A stretch of 52,702 nucleotides of DNA from Pelagivirga sediminicola (GTDB lineage Bacteria; Pseudomonadota; Alphaproteobacteria; Rhodobacterales; Rhodobacteraceae). The notes under the pieces are model-generated. The model did not search any database. It worked only from the letters and a program-made list of their open reading frames with translations, and was not told the origin of the DNA. Both the position numbers and the translations under genes were made by a program. Positions 1 to 7,318 of the stretch are shown piece after piece (the first letter of the stretch is position 1; each line of letters starts with the position of its first letter). The stretch spans positions 1 to 52,702 of the forward strand of contig NZ_QCYH01000015.1 in assembly GCF_003072125.1 (NCBI RefSeq), given 5' to 3'.

Positions 1-77
1 GAGCTACCCACAGACCTCAGCTTCACGCGATCGACCAAACGCAACTGAAAAATCAATGGGCCGCGACCGCCGCTTAC
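1..77 (-). mobile_element. End of an IS66-family element, continuing out of the window
   Basis: Read on the minus strand from base 77, the sequence starts GTAAGCGGC and carries CCCATTGA about 18 bases further in. This matches the other IS66 end in the window (base 40317 inward, GTATGCGGC with CCCATTGA at the same offset); I count 26 identical bases of 37. IS66 elements typically begin GTAAGCG. The rest of the element lies to the left, outside the window. It is inserted in the methyltransferase gene. The family call rests on the terminal repeat only, since no transposase is visible here. Confidence 0.7.
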
Positions 78-1230
78 TCTCGATCCGCTGCGGGCGGTAG
101 CGCGCATAAATGTCCGAGACCGGCGTGTTGTCGCGCGGGGCATCAAAGCTCGTGAAAGAAAGCGGGATGGCGGCATTGGCCCTGGGCTTGGAGGCGGCGA
201 CAGGCGCAGCGCGGCGCTTGCGCACGACAGATGCTGGAACGGTCGGCCGAGCATAAGGGATCGCTTCCGCCCGTTGGACGGGGCGCATCTCGGTCCGGGT
301 TGCGGCCACGGCATCGACAAAAGGAAGGCCCTCATCCAGATCGCACACAATGGCGCGGATCATCTCGCCATCCTCCTGCACCTTGTCGAAGACCATGAGC
401 TGGGTTTCCACAGAGGTGCCGAGCTTGCGGTAAACCTGTCCCGGCATCGTCAACGCCAGTCGCGGCGTCAGGAGACCGCAGGCGCGGGACCAATGCGCGG
501 CATCACGCTCCCGGCTGAACCCTGGCGGCATGATCGCCACCAGCCGTCCGCCCGGCGCCAGGCGCTTGGCAGCCGCAACGAGATGCTTGGCGGCGATGTG
601 CTTGTCTCGGGAGCGATCGACCGAAGAGGCAAAGGGCGGGTTCATCACCACGACGTCGGGCAGAACCGGCGTCTGCAGCAGATCGTCGATATACTCGCCG
701 TCATGGCCTGTCACCTCGCCGCCGAAGAGGGCCCGCAGGAGGCGCTGGCGAAAGGGGTCGATCTCGTTGAGTAAAAGCGTGGCACCGGCCCGGGCGGCGA
801 AAGCGGCCAGGGCACCGGTGCCAGCCGACGGCTCCAGCGCGGTCTCCCCTTTGCGGATCGCTGCGGCCCGCACGACAAGGGCTGCGTATGAGAGCGGCGT
901 GGAAAATTGTTGCAACCGGATCTGCTGCTCTGAGCGGCGCGTTTCCGTCAGCAGCCGAGAAGCGAGCAGCTTTGCGGCGGCAATGTCATCTGCGGCGCCG
1001 CCCCTTTGCAGCAGCACCTGGACAGCCGAGGCCTGCATAAGGTCATGGGCCATCCGCCAGTCCCAGGCGCCGCCGGCATCGCTGCCATGAAACGTCTCGC
1101 GCATGATGCGCGCGAGCGCTGAACTGCGCAGGGGCTGATTGTCGATCACCGCGCCGATTTGCCCGAGGGCAGAGGCGAGGTCAGCGTCGGGATCAGTGTG
1201 GTGGGAGGGTTTGGGGGTAGGCTTGGCCAT
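4..1230 (-). pseudogene. N6-adenine methyltransferase-like protein, 3' end replaced by an IS66 end
   Basis: Start ATG at 1230, preceded by AAAGGACA; an upstream TTG at 1272 is possible but has no ribosome binding site. The protein shows an S-adenosylmethionine-binding motif (EPSAGTGAL, about residue 130) and the catalytic NPPF motif of N6-adenine methyltransferases (about residue 197). From memory of related plasmids, this domain often forms the N-terminus of much longer strawberry-notch-type helicase proteins; that is knowledge, not seen here. The frame crosses the IS66 end at base 77, and the last 24 or so residues (rich in R and S) are encoded by the IS until a TAG at 4-6. The original protein was therefore longer, and the product is probably inactive or only the methyltransferase part. 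Confidence 0.7.
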
Positions 1231-1261
1231 GGCGTCTGTCCTTTGGGTCAGGGTCTGAGTT

Positions 1262-1296
1262 CCAAAGGACAAAAAGCCAGCTTTCCCCTTTTGGAG
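1262..1296 (-). promoter_or_regulatory. Shared upstream element, copy 1 (AAAGC-TG-GCTTT core)
   Basis: A 35-bp stretch that recurs upstream of three other minus-strand genes in this window. Its centre is a perfect 5-bp inverted repeat AAAGC/GCTTT (1273-1284), flanked by CCAAAAGGGG on one side and TTGTCC on the other. It ends 31 bp before the ATG of the methyltransferase-like gene. It could be an operator or an extended promoter; the sequence does not say which. Confidence 0.5.
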
Positions 1297-1345
1297 TTAA
1301 GGATCTGAAATCAAGAACCGGGGCGGGGCAGGACTGCCAACGCGA

Positions 1346-1741
1346 TCAGACGTCATCGGTCTTTGCGGCAAGGTCACGGAGCCAAGCAGAAAACGCGGCT
1401 TCACTCACCTGATCGGCGGCAAGGTCCTCCATCATCCGGACACCCTTCCCGGGATCGGGCCGCAGATTTACGCCATTGAGCCGCAAGAACGCAAAAGCGG
1501 CCACGAATGCTGTTCGCTTGTTGCCATCGACAAAGGCATGCGCTTTGGCAAGACCATAGGCATAAGCTGCCGCAATCGCGAACACATCCACGTCCTCATA
1601 GGACGCGCGGTTCATTGCCCGTGTGCATCCCATTTCCAAAAGGGCCGGATCGCGGGTGCCTGGCGCACCGCCGTGGCGCGCGATCTGGCGATCATGGACG
1701 ACGTACGAAGCGGCCAGCGGAATCCAGACCCAATCGCTCAT
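1346..1741 (-). CDS. doc: Doc-type Fic-domain toxin
   Basis: A 131-residue protein of the Doc (death-on-curing) branch of the Fic family; members phosphorylate or AMPylate targets, and Doc itself phosphorylates EF-Tu. The Fic core motif reads HAFVDGNKRTA at residues 68-78, with the catalytic His, acidic residue, Asn and Lys-Arg all present. An N-terminal region with VHDRQIARHGG is usual for Doc. The ATG overlaps the stop of the upstream AbrB-type antitoxin by 4 bp (1738-1741), so the two are translationally coupled. Phage P1 Doc has D-A-N where this one has D-G-N, which leans towards classic Fic; whether the activity is kinase or AMPylator cannot be read from sequence. Length is normal for the family. 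Confidence 0.88.
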   Translation of the reverse strand: MSDWVWIPLAASYVVHDRQIARHGGAPGTRDPALLEMGCTRAMNRASYEDVDVFAIAAAYAYGLAKAHAFVDGNKRTAFVAAFAFLRLNGVNLRPDPGKGVRMMEDLAADQVSEAAFSAWLRDLAAKTDDV

Positions 1742-1962
1742 GCAAGTGCTTGGAGCAGATCGCGGTTCTCATCCATGACGATCTCGGCGGCGGCAAGCGC
1801 GGCCTGAAGTTCCGGGTTTTCCGTCATCAGCTTCAGCCCGCCATCATCCGTGCGCACGGCATAGAGGGTATCCCCCTCCTTGGCATCCAGGAGCGCGAGC
1901 ATCTCTGTGCTGAGTGTCATGACGGCGGAATTGCCGACCTTGCGGATTTTGGCTTCGATCAT
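1738..1962 (-). CDS. AbrB/MazE-type antitoxin partner of Doc
   Basis: A 74-residue protein with the swapped-hairpin AbrB/SpoVT DNA-binding signature at its start: KIRKVGNSAVMTLSTEMLALLDAKEGDTLY. The C-terminal half is helical and acidic (AALAAAEIVMDENRDLLQALA), the part expected to wrap the toxin. It is the first gene of a two-gene operon with Doc, with a 4-bp overlap. Upstream lies an AT-rich set of inverted repeats (1971-1998) that is probably its own operator, as expected for autoregulated toxin-antitoxin pairs. Classic P1 Phd is not AbrB-like, but AbrB-type partners for Doc toxins are common. Confidence 0.88.
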   Translation of the reverse strand: MIEAKIRKVGNSAVMTLSTEMLALLDAKEGDTLYAVRTDDGGLKLMTENPELQAALAAAEIVMDENRDLLQALA

Positions 1963-1970
1963 GGCAGGGC

Positions 1971-1998
1971 CCGTATGGTTATACGTATGTATATACGA
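1971..1998 (-). promoter_or_regulatory. Operator/promoter region of the AbrB-Doc pair
   Basis: Just upstream of the antitoxin ATG (1962) is an AT-rich run holding two adjacent perfect 8-bp palindromes, ATACGTAT (1981-1988) and GTATATAC (1989-1996), plus a further CGTAT at 1972-1976. In an otherwise GC-rich window this is the expected place for the -10 region and for antitoxin binding. Inference from position and symmetry. Confidence 0.5.
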
Positions 1999-2013
1999 GA
2001 CCTCTGCGCTAGG

Positions 2014-2160
2014 TCAAGTTTGCTCCTGGCGCTTTTCGTCAATCAACGTCTGCAACTGATGCAACGCGTGGGCGTGCGATATCGGCGGGCGCGGATCTTT
2101 GAGCGCTTCCTGCACCCTGGATCGAAACCAGGCATCGTGGGATTTCGTTTCAGCGGTCAC
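2014..2160 (-). CDS. Small PaaA2-like (stability determinant) antitoxin, orphan
   Basis: A 48-codon reading frame starting with GTG at 2160 and ending TGA at 2014-2016. The peptide contains HDAWFRSRVQEALKDPRPP followed by ISHAHALHQLQTLIDEKR. The AWFR..VQ.AL.DPRP.I.H pattern is characteristic of small PaaA2-type antitoxins, which normally sit directly upstream of a RelE/ParE-family toxin. No such toxin follows here: the next gene is the AbrB antitoxin of the Doc pair. Family members are usually 60-70 residues, so the N-terminus may be lost. It is either an orphan antitoxin or a remnant. The start codon is uncertain. Confidence 0.5.
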   Translation of the reverse strand: MTAETKSHDAWFRSRVQEALKDPRPPISHAHALHQLQTLIDEKRQEQT

Positions 2161-2390
2161 GGAAATGGTCGTCGAGCCCCCTATCCAGAAGCTCGCCTAG
2201 GTAACTCGGCATATCGGCAACGCTCAGAGCGACCTGAGACCGGCGGTCGGGGGATTGGACCCTGGACCCGTCGACTTTGTCGCAGGCCTGTTTGCGATCT
2301 GAAGGCTGTTTCAACTCCGGTCTCCCATTGACGCGATGATCGAACGTTACAGCGAAGTTTCCCGAACGATAAGAGCCTTGAAATCTCTAT

Positions 2391-2474
2391 CTCTTTCATC
2401 GCCTCAAGCCACCCCTCGACATAGGCGGCGCTCTGGTCGAATTCAGGTTCCACCCCGATTTGCGCGCAAAGCAT
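2391..2474 (-). pseudogene. Fragment of an ArdC-type zincin protein, C-terminal region
   Basis: About 28 codons read CAQIGVEPEF, then DQSAAYVEGWLEAMKE. This resembles the stretch after the HExxH region of ArdC-type antirestriction proteins, for example AAYLHNWLRVL in the intact copy at 10165-11103. After KE the frame loses the similarity, and the expected DKGAIF..A..AQ.A tail is missing. Upstream sequence does not resemble ArdC either. The fragment has diverged from the intact copy and so is not a recent duplicate. From 2161 to 2524 I see nothing else convincing. Confidence 0.4.
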
Positions 2475-2524
2475 GCAGTTTCCGATTTCCGCGACTTATC
2501 CTGACAGTCAATCCAAGAAAGCTA

Positions 2525-4633
2525 TCATTTCTGCTTGTCACATTGCTTGATCAGCCATTTGTGCAAGGCGGGGGCTTGGTCGGGTTTGGTTTTGAAATCC
2601 GCCGCCTGTTCGAGGAGCGCGCGCATGGCTTTGCCGTCTTTGCCGAGGGATTTGTTAGGCCAGTGGGGTTTGTGCGCTTCCCATGCTGTCAGATAGCCGT
2701 CAGCCCAGATGGAAAACAGGACCGGGTCCGCCGGGAACAGCACCTCTGCCGGAGCACCGTCTCGCAGCAAGGACAGACGGTGATTGTAGGCTATTACGAT
2801 CAGGTCGAGGAGTTTTTGCAAGTCCGCATCGGAGGCGAGATCGTCTGCCACGACATTGAAAATCGTGACGATCCACTCGGAGGGTTTGATGAACTTGGGC
2901 GCGGTGCAGAGGCCTGTCAAAAAGCCTTCCATCCAGGGGGGTGTGATCTTGGCCGGACGCAGAAGTTTATCCAGCGCCTTTTGTTCCTTTGTGCCGAACG
3001 GTGCGACCTCGGCGTAGGTTCCCGGGGCCGCGCGTTCTTCGGTGACCTCAAGACCGCCGAACGGCATCGGCGGCGCGTCCTGATGGACCCACGCCTCAAA
3101 GCTCATGGCGTGCACGAAATGCATGATCGGGGCCTTCTTCAGGTCGCGGCCCTCGGACATGGCCTGGGCCACGGCGACAAGCTCAGGCGTTATGGGGTTC
3201 TTTGCAGCCGCCAGCAAGGCAGCATTGCGGGCAAAGATCATGGCCCAAAAGTTGCGGCGGGTCTCCAGATGCTGCCAAAGCTTGCGGGTCATGGCATTTT
3301 GAGTCGTTGCACTTTCAATGGCATCTGACGATGCGTCGCTGTCCTCGAACCAGCTGTCCGAGATCGGGAAGTGATCAGGCCAATGCTCACTCGCCATGAT
3401 CAGGCTGCCCCGTGCGCGGACGGAGAGAGTGGAGACGGCGCCTTCGGGGTCAGCAATGGCCGCGATGTCTGCAATATCTGCCGATCGCGGGCGCAGATTG
3501 GCAAAACCTGCGGTCTCTACGACATCGAGCAGACCCGCCGCAGGCATTGTCCCGTTTGCTTGCCCCTCCGCAAGCGCCCAGGACAGAGCGGTGAACGCAT
3601 AATCTGCTGTTGCCTCCAAGGCGCCTGACTCATTTGCAATCTGCGCGATCATCTGTTTTTGCTCGGAGGCGCTGGTGCACGGAAGCACAAAAGCGTCTTT
3701 CACGCCAAACCCCTGTTTGAGCAGCACCACCGCCAAAGCACGTCGGCCACCCGATTGAATGGCCATGGAGAGGCTCTGCGCACCGCTGCCATCGACCATC
3801 GAGGATACAACGCGATGGATCTTGGGTTTTGAGCGCGTATCAGTTGCCGGCGTCCCGGTTTTGAGGGCGGATCGGATGATCTTATCCATACCGCGCAAGA
3901 TGTCCGGGTCTTGTAGCCAGCTTCGGATCAAGGTAATGCGCGATAACAACGCCTGAGACAGATCACCCGCCTGCTGACGCAGAGCGAGACCGGTTAGCGC
4001 GCCGGAGCTCACCGAGGCGTCTGTCGCAAGTAGCAGCGCTGCGGCGGCATCTCCACATAGGGACTCTGGTCGGGTAGCGAGTTTGCGAATGAAAGCAAAG
4101 CGTGCTTCTGGCGGCAAGGTTGGCAGCATCTCATCCAGCATCGCCAGCATGGCCGAAACCGAGTCTTCGCCGATGCCATTTAAGCCTTTGAAGATACCGT
4201 CGAACATCTCATCGGGGATGTCGGGAATGCCGTTGATGTCGGCAAAGGCATCCGGGTCTTCGGGGATGACCGCATGGGCCAGCGATGGTGGCGGGGTCAG
4301 GCCCGCACGCGTCCAGGCGCTGGAGAGAGACAAGGCCGTTTGGGATGTCAGGTCGGCGTCGAGCAAGGCCACCACATCGCGCATGTCATCCAGTAAGGTG
4401 CGCCCTTTGCGCTGCCCGCTCTCATCGGCCATGCGGGCCTCATCCAGTGCGGCGACCAGCATCGCCATCTGGCCGTCCGACAATGGGCCACTCGCGGCCT
4501 CTTGGATCAGCGCAGCGCAAAGGTCCGGGCGCGCCAGAAGATCCTTGCCAAACTGCCGTAAAAGCTCTGACTGCTGCAACGGCAACTTTGGCGCTTCCAC
4601 GGCCCGAACCATCTTTGAAAGAAACGCGTCCAC
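2525..4633 (-). CDS. Large protein with a C-terminal UPF0149/YecA-like region, function unknown
   Basis: A 702-residue protein starting with GTG at 4633, preceded by GAGGGGGAT. There is no signal peptide and no convincing membrane segment. Most of the chain is helical and Ala/Leu/Asp-rich and I do not recognise it. Near residues 565-625 there is a UPF0149/YecA/YgfB-like block (PPWMEGFLTGLCTAPKF, KPSEW, and an acidic stretch), normally found in proteins of about 200 residues whose function is poorly known. The gene stands alone between the AbrB-Doc region and PrlF-YhaV. A large cytoplasmic unknown flanked by toxin-antitoxin pairs may belong to a plasmid defence or maintenance island, but nothing in it proves that. 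Confidence 0.7.
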   Translation of the reverse strand: MDAFLSKMVRAVEAPKLPLQQSELLRQFGKDLLARPDLCAALIQEAASGPLSDGQMAMLVAALDEARMADESGQRKGRTLLDDMRDVVALLDADLTSQTALSLSSAWTRAGLTPPPSLAHAVIPEDPDAFADINGIPDIPDEMFDGIFKGLNGIGEDSVSAMLAMLDEMLPTLPPEARFAFIRKLATRPESLCGDAAAALLLATDASVSSGALTGLALRQQAGDLSQALLSRITLIRSWLQDPDILRGMDKIIRSALKTGTPATDTRSKPKIHRVVSSMVDGSGAQSLSMAIQSGGRRALAVVLLKQGFGVKDAFVLPCTSASEQKQMIAQIANESGALEATADYAFTALSWALAEGQANGTMPAAGLLDVVETAGFANLRPRSADIADIAAIADPEGAVSTLSVRARGSLIMASEHWPDHFPISDSWFEDSDASSDAIESATTQNAMTRKLWQHLETRRNFWAMIFARNAALLAAAKNPITPELVAVAQAMSEGRDLKKAPIMHFVHAMSFEAWVHQDAPPMPFGGLEVTEERAAPGTYAEVAPFGTKEQKALDKLLRPAKITPPWMEGFLTGLCTAPKFIKPSEWIVTIFNVVADDLASDADLQKLLDLIVIAYNHRLSLLRDGAPAEVLFPADPVLFSIWADGYLTAWEAHKPHWPNKSLGKDGKAMRALLEQAADFKTKPDQAPALHKWLIKQCDKQK

Positions 4634-4709
4634 CCTGATCCCCCTCGGTTGACATCATTGCATTGCAGAAAGTTTGGTCCTGTCCAAGGCAAAATCATAT
4701 TTTGGCTGA

Positions 4710-4892
4710 TCACTCCCCCGAAATCTGCCCTATCACGTTGTGAATGCGCGCGCGTTCCGCCTTGAGAGAGGCCCGCTGGAGAGCTGGCAATAGCTTCTCT
4801 TTGAGCAATGATTTGACGTCTTCCTCTGCCTTTTGCCAGGCTGGCAGGTGGCACGCGCGGATACAGGCGTTCGGGCATTTGGTTGACAGCAA
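4710..4892 (-). pseudogene. Short reading frame of unknown kind after yhaV
   Basis: An open frame runs in the same phase as yhaV from immediately after its TGA (4932-4934) to a stop at 4710. Its C-terminal part, from LSTKCPNAC to NVIGQISGE, has protein-like composition: three Cys, then a charged helix KAEEDVKSLLKEKLLP. The only candidate starts are TTG codons without a ribosome binding site. It may be the remnant of a gene fused to or overwritten by yhaV, or chance. I do not recognise a family. Confidence 0.25.
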
Positions 4893-4931
4893 TAGCGCTG
4901 CCTGTGCGTCGCGGGCGTTCCCAAAGCCATC

Positions 4932-5450
4932 TCAACGGCCAGGCGCCGCTTCAAGGGAAGTTTCGAACCGCTTGTCCGCCGCCGCCGCTTCTTTCAAGAG
5001 CGCGTCAAAATTGTCAGGTGGGTTGCCATCTTCCAGCATCCCTTTGAACGTCGCATAGGCATCCGTCTTGCTGCCATAGGCGCGCAGGGTCTTGTCGTCG
5101 TTCACCCAGGCCACCACGATGACCTTCGCATCACTGTTGAACCGGTAGAACAACCGATATTGCTGGAAGAATTTCGCCCGGAACCAGTGCTTGCGGTGAT
5201 CGCCGAGTGTGCCGCCTTGCCGGAAGGCCGCGGCACCCGGATCCGCCGGTATGGCCTCGGTGACCAGCTTGAAAATGGCGGCCAGCCGTTTCGTGGAATT
5301 TTTCTTGCGCCAGGTCTTGGGATCTCGTGCCTTACGCGCCTCGACCTCCAGGGTCAGCCCTTCGAGCTGGTCCAGAAAGAGCGGATGCGCATAAATCGAC
5401 CATCCGTTTACGACAAGGGGCGCTTGGGCGGGCACGCTATCGCCGCTCAT
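4932..5450 (-). CDS. yhaV: YhaV-type ribonuclease toxin
   Basis: A 172-residue protein with clear YhaV features: NGWSIYAHPLF near the N-terminus, the central FRAKFFQQYRLFYRF block, VIVVAWVNDDKTLRAYGS, and KTDAYATFKGMLEDGNPP. YhaV is a RelE-superfamily ribosome-dependent mRNA interferase neutralised by PrlF. The ATG overlaps the stop of the upstream prlF by 4 bp (5447-5450). The length is slightly above the roughly 154 residues of the E. coli protein because of a C-terminal Ala/Glu-rich tail. All core residues look intact, so it is probably functional. Confidence 0.93.
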   Translation of the reverse strand: MSGDSVPAQAPLVVNGWSIYAHPLFLDQLEGLTLEVEARKARDPKTWRKKNSTKRLAAIFKLVTEAIPADPGAAAFRQGGTLGDHRKHWFRAKFFQQYRLFYRFNSDAKVIVVAWVNDDKTLRAYGSKTDAYATFKGMLEDGNPPDNFDALLKEAAAADKRFETSLEAAPGR

Positions 5451-5773
5451 TCATCCTCGAGCGATAGCGGCGCATCGAGATCGACGTCAACGTCTCCGAC
5501 CAGTGCTGCAAGACGGTCATGCAAAGCCCCATCGAACGCCCGAATGCGGTCCGGATGCGCCTTGATATCGGCCTCGACAAAATCGAGAAAGGCGCCGAGC
5601 ACAGGATCTTCCTCGTCGCTGCGCACGGGCTCGATATAGACCCTGCCACTCGGCTCGGTGCAATAGCGAATCTGGTCGCCCTTGCCCAGCTTGAGCTGCT
5701 TGCGCACACCCGCCGGCACGGTCGTCTGATACCGATCCGTGAGCTTCGAGACATCTTGTGCGAGGGCTGTCAT
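5447..5773 (-). CDS. prlF: PrlF antitoxin (AbrB fold) of YhaV
   Basis: A 108-residue protein. The first half is an AbrB-type swapped-hairpin domain (KLTDRYQTTVPAGVRKQLKLGKGDQI). The second half carries the PrlF-specific segment (DEEDPVLGAFLDFVEADI, then HPDRI and DVDLDAPLSLEDE), which binds the toxin. It is cotranscribed with yhaV through a 4-bp overlap. A near-perfect 20-bp palindrome (5814-5833) lies 41 bp upstream of the ATG and is the likely autoregulatory site. Family assignment is firm because both partners match. Confidence 0.93.
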   Translation of the reverse strand: MTALAQDVSKLTDRYQTTVPAGVRKQLKLGKGDQIRYCTEPSGRVYIEPVRSDEEDPVLGAFLDFVEADIKAHPDRIRAFDGALHDRLAALVGDVDVDLDAPLSLEDE

Positions 5774-5813
5774 GGCAGTCTCCTGAAGAAAAGTGTCTTT
5801 GCTGCCCGCGATA

Positions 5814-5833
5814 GGTAATGCATTTGCATTGCC
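5814..5833 (-). promoter_or_regulatory. Palindromic operator upstream of prlF-yhaV
   Basis: The core AATGCA-TT-TGCATT (5817-5830) is a perfect 6-bp inverted repeat, extended by GG/CC pairs on both sides with one mismatch. It lies 41-60 bp upstream of the prlF start. AbrB-fold antitoxins bind such palindromes to repress their own operon, so this is the best candidate site. Inference from symmetry and position. Confidence 0.6.
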
Positions 5834-5896
5834 TTGTCAAGATAAGCCGCAGGATCTGCTGTCGCCGGGCAGGTCGATGAACCGTCCGGCGCTGAC

Positions 5897-6550
5897 CTAT
5901 TCTCGCCCCGCCAGAAACTCCGCCAGCACAGGACTGGTCGCGACTTTCGCGGAGCTGAGCAGCTCCGAGCCCGCAAGCGAGGCCTTCGACAGGCGTACGA
6001 GCCCACCGGTTTCCTCGATGCGGTAGCAGCGGCGTTTCTGCCGACCCCGCCTGTAGTGCGTCGCGGTGACTATCTGGCATGTACTGCCATCGGTCAGGGT
6101 CACAGGCGCGGCGAGCTTGATCTTGTCTCCCTCCTCGTAGTCCGGGATCGCAGCCCAGTCCTGGCAGCGCTGGCGCCAGGCATGAGCATAGCTGTCTGGG
6201 TCTTTCAGCTCGGACAGCAGGGCCAGTAGGCTCACCGGCGCGCGGGATTCGACCGGTCCCGCGCTTTCCTCCATGTCCTTGTAGCCCCAGCAGCCGTCAT
6301 CATATCGGGTAAGGAATACGGCGGCGAAAGTGATGGAGCCATCCGCATCGGTGACATAGGTCGTGTCTTCGACAGGGGTGCCGTCGATATTTGTGACCTT
6401 TGCCGCCGCGTACCAAGTCGAACCCACCTTGCAGGCTTTGACCAGTTCGGTTTTGCGCGTATCGCCCTCGAAGGTGCAAAGCTGGGCAATCTCCGCTTTT
6501 TCGTCCGTGTAGGTCTGAACGCGGCCGTCGGTGTAGAAGAGCCAACCCAT
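5897..6550 (-). CDS. Conserved hypothetical protein, DUF6927-like
   Basis: A 217-residue soluble protein starting MGWLFYTDGRVQTYTDEKAEI. I recognise it, with moderate confidence, as the type annotated DUF6927 on rhodobacteral and other proteobacterial mobile DNA. The N-terminal half contains TWYAAAKV and ITFAAVFLTRYDDGCWGYKDM, a layout suggestive of a small beta sandwich. The C-terminal half has a basic patch (HYRRGRQKRRCYRI). There is no signal peptide and no metal-binding motif. It is followed at a distance by the DUF3085-like gene in a run of minus-strand accessory genes. No function is known to me. Confidence 0.7.
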   Translation of the reverse strand: MGWLFYTDGRVQTYTDEKAEIAQLCTFEGDTRKTELVKACKVGSTWYAAAKVTNIDGTPVEDTTYVTDADGSITFAAVFLTRYDDGCWGYKDMEESAGPVESRAPVSLLALLSELKDPDSYAHAWRQRCQDWAAIPDYEEGDKIKLAAPVTLTDGSTCQIVTATHYRRGRQKRRCYRIEETGGLVRLSKASLAGSELLSSAKVATSPVLAEFLAGRE

Positions 6551-6652
6551 CTCAGAGTCCTTTCTTTCATTGGGGGAATTGTTGTCGCCAATGTCCCGAG
6601 AGGGCCGCAGGCCCGGCAGGGTACTGGCGATGCTTGTTTGAGAATGGGCGCG

Positions 6653-7246
6653 TTACGCCGCCCTCCGGTCATCGATTTCCATCAGCGCATCGAGCGGCAC
6701 GCGGTAGGGCTGCATGGCGTCGAAATCCTCGCAATTGCCGCAGTTCTGCACGATCGCGAAGGTGTCGCAGGCATCCTTGAGGATGACCCTGAAGGTGCCG
6801 CCGAGGCCTGAGGGCACCTCGTAGGTCCCGCCGATGAGATAGTCCGAGGCCCGGCGCGCGAAGACACGGATGCTGTGGCCATCGGTGGCGAGCCGGATCG
6901 CCCCCTGCCCCCGGTCGATGAGCACCTGCACATCGTCGAGGATGTCGGTGTAGAACTGACCGGTCAGATCGCGAAACGCCATGCGGCGCTGCGCCATCCA
7001 GTCGGTGTCCCGAAACGGGTTCATGCCGTCGGCGAAGGCGAAGGAGGGATCGGCCTGTTCGGTGGTGACGATGCGGGTGGTCGTGCCATCGATGCCGTTT
7101 GAGCGCAGATGCACACCATTGCCGACGATGAGGATCAGGGCCGGCCTGTCCACGGGCCCGTTCCAGTTCGGCAGGAAGGTTTTGCAGGCGCGCGCATGTG
7201 CGATTTGCGCCGCGACAGCGGAGGCAGAGAACTTGAGAATAGCCAT
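6653..7246 (-). CDS. Conserved hypothetical protein, DUF3085-like
   Basis: A 197-residue soluble protein with ATG at 7246, preceded by GAAAGAC. It starts MAILKFSASAVAAQIAHA and has the block PALILIVGNGVHLRSNG characteristic of what I remember as DUF3085. A central region (FRDTDWMAQRRMAFRDLTGQ) is followed by a beta-rich C-terminal half with a CGNC pair near residue 170. It sits just downstream of the large ParB-like gene, separated by a strong hairpin, so it may be transcribed separately. It is common beside ParB-like and ArdC genes on alphaproteobacterial plasmids. Function unknown. Confidence 0.65.
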   Translation of the reverse strand: MAILKFSASAVAAQIAHARACKTFLPNWNGPVDRPALILIVGNGVHLRSNGIDGTTTRIVTTEQADPSFAFADGMNPFRDTDWMAQRRMAFRDLTGQFYTDILDDVQVLIDRGQGAIRLATDGHSIRVFARRASDYLIGGTYEVPSGLGGTFRVILKDACDTFAIVQNCGNCEDFDAMQPYRVPLDALMEIDDRRAA

Positions 7247-7278
7247 GAGGATGTCTTTCGGTTGGGTGTGGGAGGGTC

Positions 7279-7308
7279 GACCCGCGCGGGGAATGCCTCG
7301 CGCGGGTC
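7279..7308 (-). terminator. GC-rich hairpin after the ParB-like gene
   Basis: A perfect 10-bp stem, GACCCGCGCG (7279-7288) with CGCGCGGGTC (7299-7308), separated by 10 bases. It lies 11 bp past the stop of the ParB-like gene and ahead of the DUF3085-like gene. No long T-run follows, so it is a candidate terminator or mRNA-stabilising hairpin, not a textbook intrinsic terminator. Confidence 0.5.
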
Positions 7309-7318
7309 GCGTAAGGAC

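Noticed and set aside
5780..5805. Fifth copy of the shared 35-bp element upstream of prlF (AAAAGTGTCTTT)
   Set aside because: Only the centre resembles the element, the flanks do not match, and a better operator palindrome lies beside it.
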